Assembly: GCA_021163705.1 (NCBI GenBank)
Contig: JAGGTO010000097.1
Span: forward strand, 1-5,121
From: Thermoplasmata archaeon
GTDB lineage: Archaea > Thermoplasmatota > Thermoplasmata > Thermoplasmatales > Aciduliprofundaceae
DNA length: 5,121 nucleotides
Direction: 5' to 3'
Below are positions 1-2,823 of this stretch, in pieces. The notes under the pieces were generated by a model. That model made no database searches and had not been told where the DNA came from. It saw only the letters and a list, made by a program, of their open reading frames with translations. Both the position numbers and the translations under genes were made by a program. Position 1 is the stretch's first letter; each line of letters starts with the position of its first letter.

Positions 1-257
1 CCCAGCTTTGCCTGCTCACTTTTCTGCACAGTGCCCTCCACACAAATCACACTTTCTCTTGCAATCTTTGTATATTCCTTGAACTTATCCTCGCCTATCA
101 TCTTCTTTATCATTGTTATCTGGGCCACGCCATATCTATCACGGAGTATGAGAAAGGCAATCTTTCCAAGAACCCGTATATCATGGATCCACCCGCATAC
201 CTTTACCTTTTTCCCTATTTCACTCGCTACTTCTCCAAGTGTATGTGTTCTCAGCAT
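1..257 (-). CDS. aspS: Aspartyl-tRNA synthetase, archaeal type, N-terminal part (cut by left window edge)
   Basis: Charges tRNA with aspartate in the cytoplasm. Only the first 85 residues are visible; the rest, including the class II catalytic core, lies beyond the left edge. The protein begins MLRTHTLGEV and runs into an OB-fold anticodon-binding domain (about residues 16-85), with VCGWIHDIRVLGKIAFLIL (residues 20-38), LRDRYGVAQIT (38-48) and a terminal QAKL. The RTH start, the GW...R.LG..F..LRDR.G..QIT pattern and the AKLG-type segment are typical of archaeal AspRS rather than AsnRS or LysRS. The ATG at 257 was chosen because homologues start a few residues before RTH and because a TATA-like box lies about 25 nt upstream; no Shine-Dalgarno is present, so the mRNA is probably leaderless. 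The gene is divergent from pdxT. His25 occupies a position linked to tRNA discrimination (see findings). Confidence 0.9.
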   Translation of the reverse strand, partial: MLRTHTLGEVASEIGKKVKVCGWIHDIRVLGKIAFLILRDRYGVAQITMIKKMIGEDKFKEYTKIARESVICVEGTVQKSEQAKL

Positions 258-274
258 AAAACCAAATCTCTCTC

Positions 275-290
275 TTTTATTAAAATATTA
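275..290 (-). promoter_or_regulatory. Probable TATA box of aspS (leaderless)
   Basis: On the minus strand this reads TAATATTTTAATAAAA, an AT-only stretch centred about 25 nt upstream of the aspS ATG at 257. That is the distance expected between an archaeal TATA box and a transcription start at the A of the start codon. A purine-rich CGAAGG lies directly upstream, where a BRE would sit. There is no GGTGA/GGAGG motif before the ATG, which supports a leaderless transcript. Inferred from position and composition only. Confidence 0.55.
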
Positions 291-308
291 GCCTTCGTAG
301 GGATTGCT

Positions 309-320
309 AAATTTTTTATA
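309..320 (+). promoter_or_regulatory. Probable TATA box of pdxT (leaderless)
   Basis: AAATTTTTTATA, centred about 28 nt upstream of the pdxT ATG at 343. The sequence between the box and the ATG is pyrimidine-rich (TCCTTATCATCCTTTCCCGC) and holds no Shine-Dalgarno, so transcription probably starts at or very near the start codon. Together with the aspS box it makes the 85 bp intergenic region a compact divergent promoter pair. Confidence 0.55.
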
Positions 321-342
321 GTTCCTTATCATCCTTTCCCGC

Positions 343-921
343 ATGAAAGTGGGAGTTCTGGGAATACAGGGAGATGTGAGCGAGCATGTCATCGCAGCCA
401 GAAATGCTATGAGATTTCATAATCTCCAAGGTGAGGTTACTACAGTGAGAAGAGTTGAGGATATGAAAAATCTGGATTATCTTATAATCCCGGGTGGGGA
501 AAGTACCACCATCTCCAGGCTTATGATCAAAAGTGGAATATATGACGAAATTCTAAAAATGACAGAGCAAGGAGAGCTTGGGGTTATAGGCACCTGTGCT
601 GGCTCTATTCTAATGGCAAAAGATGTTGTGGATGATAATAGGGTTATCCCTCTAAAGCTTATGAATATTAGTGTGCGTAGAAACTTCTTTGGAAGACAAA
701 GGGAGAGTTTTGAAACAGAGCTCGAAATAAAAGGATTTGGTAAATATCATGCGGTTTTTATAAGAGCTCCTGTAATTGAAAAATGCTGGGGCTCCTGCGA
801 GGTCTTAGCTAAAATAGGTGATAAGATAGCCATGGCCAGAGAAGGGAGATTCATAGCTCTCATTTTTCACCCTGAACTTACCGAGGATTACCGCATCTAT
901 AAACTTTTCTTTGATTTATGA
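343..921 (+). CDS. pdxT: Pyridoxal 5'-phosphate synthase glutaminase subunit PdxT
   Basis: Class I glutamine amidotransferase of the DXP-independent vitamin B6 pathway. It hydrolyses glutamine and passes ammonia to PdxS, which builds PLP from ribose 5-phosphate and glyceraldehyde 3-phosphate. The 192 residues match the usual PdxT length. Visible motifs: KVGVLGIQGDVSEH (2-15), oxyanion-loop PGGEST (50-55), nucleophile elbow GTCAGS with Cys85, the family stretch VRRNFFGRQRESFE (111-124), and FHPELTED with His176 and Glu178, which completes the Cys-His-Glu triad. The ATG at 343 puts the conserved KVGVLGIQGD at the very N-terminus and lies about 28 nt from a TATA-like box without a Shine-Dalgarno. 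The gene appears to stand alone: aspS is divergent on the left, gcvT convergent on the right, and pdxS is not in the window. The gene looks intact and the family assignment is secure. Confidence 0.96.
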   Translation: MKVGVLGIQGDVSEHVIAARNAMRFHNLQGEVTTVRRVEDMKNLDYLIIPGGESTTISRLMIKSGIYDEILKMTEQGELGVIGTCAGSILMAKDVVDDNRVIPLKLMNISVRRNFFGRQRESFETELEIKGFGKYHAVFIRAPVIEKCWGSCEVLAKIGDKIAMAREGRFIALIFHPELTEDYRIYKLFFDL

Positions 922-934
922 GGGCCCCCTTTAT

Positions 935-945
935 TTCCACTGGAA
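935..945. repeat. Short palindrome in the pdxT/gcvT convergent gap
   Basis: TTCCA-C-TGGAA, a perfect 5-bp inverted repeat around one base, in the 26-bp gap between the two convergent stop codons and preceded by GGGCCCCC (922-929). A closely similar palindrome (2126-2140) lies upstream of gcvT, also next to a GGCCCCCC run. It could be a weak transcript-end hairpin or a protein-binding site. No strong T-tract follows it on either strand, so it is not called a terminator. Confidence 0.4.
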
Positions 946-947
946 TT

Positions 948-2063
948 CTATTTCACTATCTTTGGTTTTCTGATCTCTGCCTTGACTTTCTTTCCTCTTA
1001 TATCCACAAGAACCTCTGTACCTGCTTTTATATATGGTCTCTTCACATATCCCAGCCCTATGCCTGTTTTAAGCACAGGAGATAAGGTACCACTTGTGAG
1101 ATAACCAATTTCTTCATCATCCTTGTAAATCTTGTAACCATGTCTGGGTATGCCTCTCTCCTTCAGTACTATACCCCTAAATAGATCATATTTCTTCTCT
1201 TCCTTCATTTTCACCAGGACATCCTTTCCAAGAAACTCATGATCCCAGCCTATCACCCATGAAATTCCCGCTTCAAGGGGCGTGCGTGGCTCCTGCTCTG
1301 GATGGAAATCCTGACCACTTAGAAGGAATCCTTTCTCCATTCTCAATGTATCCCTGGCACCTAAACCACATGGTTCAATCCCATGCTTTTTCCCCACTTC
1401 CAGGACCTTTTTCCATAGCTCAACGATGTTTGAATTGGGAACTACAAACTCAAAACCATCTTCTCCTGTGTAACCCGTCCTTGAGAGATATGCATAATCT
1501 CCAGATAACTCATTTTTCTCAATGTTAATATCTTTAAGCTTTATAAATCTTGCATGGAAGAATTTCAAATTACTAAGATCATCATCTACAATCTCCTGAA
1601 GTAAATCCTCAGCCTTCGGGCCCTGAACAGCTATGGATGAGTACTGAGAGGATACATTCTTTATCTTAACCTTATACCCTCCTCCGAGAGAGAACATCCA
1701 GTGGTATATGAGATCTGTGGTTGCAGCATTTGGCACCACAAGATATTTATCCTCCTCAAGCCTTGTCACTATAGTATCATCTATCAATATTCCTCTGTGA
1801 TTTATAAAGGCTGTGTAAGTAGCCTTGCCTATTTCCGCTTTGGATATATCAGAGGGAAGTATATAGCTGAGATAATCTGTGGCATCTTTTCCCTCAACAA
1901 TGATATCCCCCATGTGGGAGACATCAAACACGCCAACTCTCTCTCTGACAGCCATATGCTCCTCTATTATACCTTTGTACCACAGAGGCATGTGGAATCC
2001 TGCAAACTCCGTCATCTTCGCGCCCATATCCATATGGACATCATGCAGTGCAGTAAACTTCAT
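948..2063 (-). CDS. gcvT: Glycine cleavage system T protein (aminomethyltransferase)
   Basis: Takes the aminomethyl group carried on the lipoyl arm of GcvH, transfers the C1 unit to tetrahydrofolate (or an archaeal equivalent) and releases ammonia. From the ATG at 2063 it has 371 residues, normal for GcvT. Visible motifs: GAKMTEFAGFHMPLWYKGI (14-32), EEHMAVRERVGVFDVSHMGD (34-53), RGILIDDTIV (90-99) with the Asp95-Asp96 pair that holds the catalytic aspartate, RTGYTGEDGFE (195-205), GARDTLRMEKG (235-245) and TPLEAGISWVI (261-271), followed by the C-terminal barrel domain. The reading frame extends upstream to 2111, but the extra 16 residues do not look like GcvT, and a GGTGAT Shine-Dalgarno sits just before tandem ATGs at 2066 and 2063; the second gives better spacing. 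gcvP and gcvH are not in the window. The gene lies downstream of the M50 gene on the same strand, separated by about 96 bp that hold promoter-like sequence. Confidence 0.95.
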   Translation of the reverse strand: MKFTALHDVHMDMGAKMTEFAGFHMPLWYKGIIEEHMAVRERVGVFDVSHMGDIIVEGKDATDYLSYILPSDISKAEIGKATYTAFINHRGILIDDTIVTRLEEDKYLVVPNAATTDLIYHWMFSLGGGYKVKIKNVSSQYSSIAVQGPKAEDLLQEIVDDDLSNLKFFHARFIKLKDINIEKNELSGDYAYLSRTGYTGEDGFEFVVPNSNIVELWKKVLEVGKKHGIEPCGLGARDTLRMEKGFLLSGQDFHPEQEPRTPLEAGISWVIGWDHEFLGKDVLVKMKEEKKYDLFRGIVLKERGIPRHGYKIYKDDEEIGYLTSGTLSPVLKTGIGLGYVKRPYIKAGTEVLVDIRGKKVKAEIRKPKIVK

Positions 2064-2067
2064 CATT

Positions 2068-2073
2068 ATCACC
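2068..2073 (-). promoter_or_regulatory. Shine-Dalgarno of gcvT that decides its start
   Basis: GGTGAT on the minus strand, matching the archaeal anti-Shine-Dalgarno (ATCACC). It lies one base from the ATG at 2066 and four from the ATG at 2063, and supports the short form of GcvT over the start at 2111. It is the clearest Shine-Dalgarno in the window; the other two visible starts look leaderless. Confidence 0.6.
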
Positions 2074-2090
2074 AGGTAGGAAATGCCATT

Positions 2091-2120
2091 TCTATTAATA
2101 CCTTTTTTCATTTATTAATG
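2091..2120 (-). promoter_or_regulatory. Candidate gcvT promoter region with two TATA-like boxes
   Basis: Minus strand: a distal CATTAATAAATG (2109-2120) and a proximal TATTAATAG (2091-2099) preceded by purine-rich AAAAAAGG, which resembles a BRE. Use of the distal box would start the mRNA near 2089 and leave about 25 nt of leader including the Shine-Dalgarno. Use of the proximal box would put the start near 2069, too close for the Shine-Dalgarno to be used. The distal box therefore agrees better with the translation signal. Whether gcvT has its own promoter or is read through from the M50 gene cannot be decided here. Confidence 0.35.
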
Positions 2121-2123
2121 AAA
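2106..2123. repeat. Inverted repeat overlapping the distal gcvT TATA-like box
   Basis: TTTCATT-TATT-AATGAAA: 7-bp perfect arms around 4 bases, in the gap between the M50 gene and gcvT. It covers the distal TATA-like sequence, so it could be an operator or simply AT-rich promoter symmetry. It lies two bases from the next palindrome (2126-2140). Confidence 0.45.
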
Positions 2124-2125
2124 TT

Positions 2126-2140
2126 ATTTCCAATGGAAAT
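2126..2140. repeat. Palindrome upstream of gcvT, resembling the one past its 3' end
   Basis: ATTTCCA-A-TGGAAAT: 7-bp perfect arms around a single base. It lies just upstream of the distal gcvT TATA-like box, a position suited to an activator or regulator site. It is followed on the plus strand by CAT and GGCCCCCC (2144-2151). The core TTATTTCCANTGGAA also occurs at 931-945 on the far side of gcvT. Confidence 0.5.
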
Positions 2141-2159
2141 CATGGCCCCCCTCAGAGTC

Positions 2160-2774
2160 TCAAATCATATATCCAATGGCCAGACCTGCAATAGAGAGAA
2201 TCATGAGAGAGATGTATATCTCAATTCTCCAGGTGAGTACCTTTAAACCATCCATTGGAGGAATTGGAAGTAAATTGAAAAACGAGAGGAAAAAGTTCAG
2301 CTGAGCTATGTATCTGAAAAATAAAAGTGCAATAAAGTTCTTAGTTACGAAGGATAGGAAGAGAAAGATAAAACCAATTATAATATTCGAGGCTGGTCCT
2401 GCGGAGGAAATTATGCCATTCTCTCTTCTGGAGGGATATCCATAAATATATACTGCTCCAGGTGCGGCGAATATTATCCCAAAAAAGCTGCTTAGTAGTG
2501 CTATTATCAACCCTAAATTCCATTTTCTAAAGGCTGCTGGATATCCAAATTTAATAGCTATAAATTTATGGGACATCTCGTGCACGAAAAATGCGGTGAG
2601 TACCGCTGTGAGGGATATGAGTATATAATAAAGGGCAACCATTGGAGAGGGTAACCTGAATGGAAGGGGAGAGATCAGTATGAAGAAGGATATGGTGAGC
2701 ACAAGAAGTGCAATACCTATCTCTCTCAATTCACCGGGATAGAATCTGAATCTTGGACGAATATAGATACTCAT
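2160..2774 (-). CDS. M50 family (site-2-protease-like) membrane metalloprotease
   Basis: Predicted zinc-dependent intramembrane protease that cuts membrane-embedded substrates in the cytoplasmic membrane. Its substrate is unknown. Numbered from the ATG at 2774 (204 residues): zinc-binding HEMSH (His65, Glu66, His69) in the second of about six membrane segments (roughly 15-35, 46-67, 86-105, 122-142, 147-167, 186-204); SAGPASN (124-130); and NLLPIPPMDG (167-176), the second M50 signature with the third zinc ligand Asp175. No PDZ or CBS domain is present, so this is a minimal archaeal form. The frame also has a GTG at 2798 that would add eight residues, but it has no Shine-Dalgarno and lies inside an inverted repeat; the ATG is about 31 nt from an AT-rich box, close to a leaderless arrangement. 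It follows the TPR gene on the same strand with a 40 bp gap, so co-transcription is possible. Confidence 0.88.
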   Translation of the reverse strand: MSIYIRPRFRFYPGELREIGIALLVLTISFFILISPLPFRLPSPMVALYYILISLTAVLTAFFVHEMSHKFIAIKFGYPAAFRKWNLGLIIALLSSFFGIIFAAPGAVYIYGYPSRRENGIISSAGPASNIIIGFIFLFLSFVTKNFIALLFFRYIAQLNFFLSFFNLLPIPPMDGLKVLTWRIEIYISLMILSIAGLAIGYMI

Positions 2775-2781
2775 CTTGAAA

Positions 2782-2799
2782 GGTGAAATCTCTTTCACC
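2782..2799. repeat. Inverted repeat between TATA-like box and start of the M50 gene
   Basis: GGTGAAA-TCTC-TTTCACC: 7-bp perfect arms around 4 bases, 8 bp upstream of the M50 ATG and downstream of the AT-rich box at 2801-2810. In DNA it occupies the place where a repressor would block initiation. In RNA read through from the TPR gene it would form a small hairpin. The GGTGA arms also look like Shine-Dalgarno sequence but are too far from the ATG at 2774 to act as one. Confidence 0.5.
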
Positions 2800-2800
2800 T

Positions 2801-2823
2801 AATAATATTTTTCACTATAAAAA
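2801..2823 (-). promoter_or_regulatory. Candidate promoter of the M50 gene overlapping the TPR gene end
   Basis: Minus strand: TTTTTATAG (2815-2823, inside the last codons of the TPR gene) and AATATTATTA (2801-2810). The second is centred about 31 nt from the M50 ATG at 2774 and would give a transcript with a leader of a few bases or none; the first would give a leader of about 20 nt without a Shine-Dalgarno. Either would let the protease gene be expressed apart from the TPR gene. Composition-based call only. Confidence 0.35.

Noticed and set aside
31..422. Plus-strand open frames over 31-291 and 183-422
   Set aside because: They lie antisense to aspS or in another frame over the start of pdxT, resemble no known family, and the first is simply the complement of the AspRS OB-fold.
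922..947. Bidirectional intrinsic terminator between pdxT and gcvT
   Set aside because: The GGGCCC and TTCCACTGGAA symmetries are short and no clear T-tract follows on either strand, so termination here is likely but not shown by a recognisable signal.
2064..2111. Upstream extension of gcvT to 2111 (16 extra residues)
   Set aside because: The added residues do not resemble GcvT N-termini, the start lies inside a palindrome and TATA-like sequence, and a GGTGAT Shine-Dalgarno marks the ATGs at 2066/2063.
1259..2246. Plus-strand open frames antisense to gcvT and the M50 gene (1259-1528, 1701-2246, 1879-2079)
   Set aside because: Low-complexity, Ser/His/Cys-rich translations with no domain pattern; the minus-strand GcvT and M50 families are unmistakable.
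2775..2798. GTG start of the M50 gene at 2798
   Set aside because: No Shine-Dalgarno, it lies within the inverted repeat, and it adds eight residues before the first family-like sequence; kept only as an alternative.
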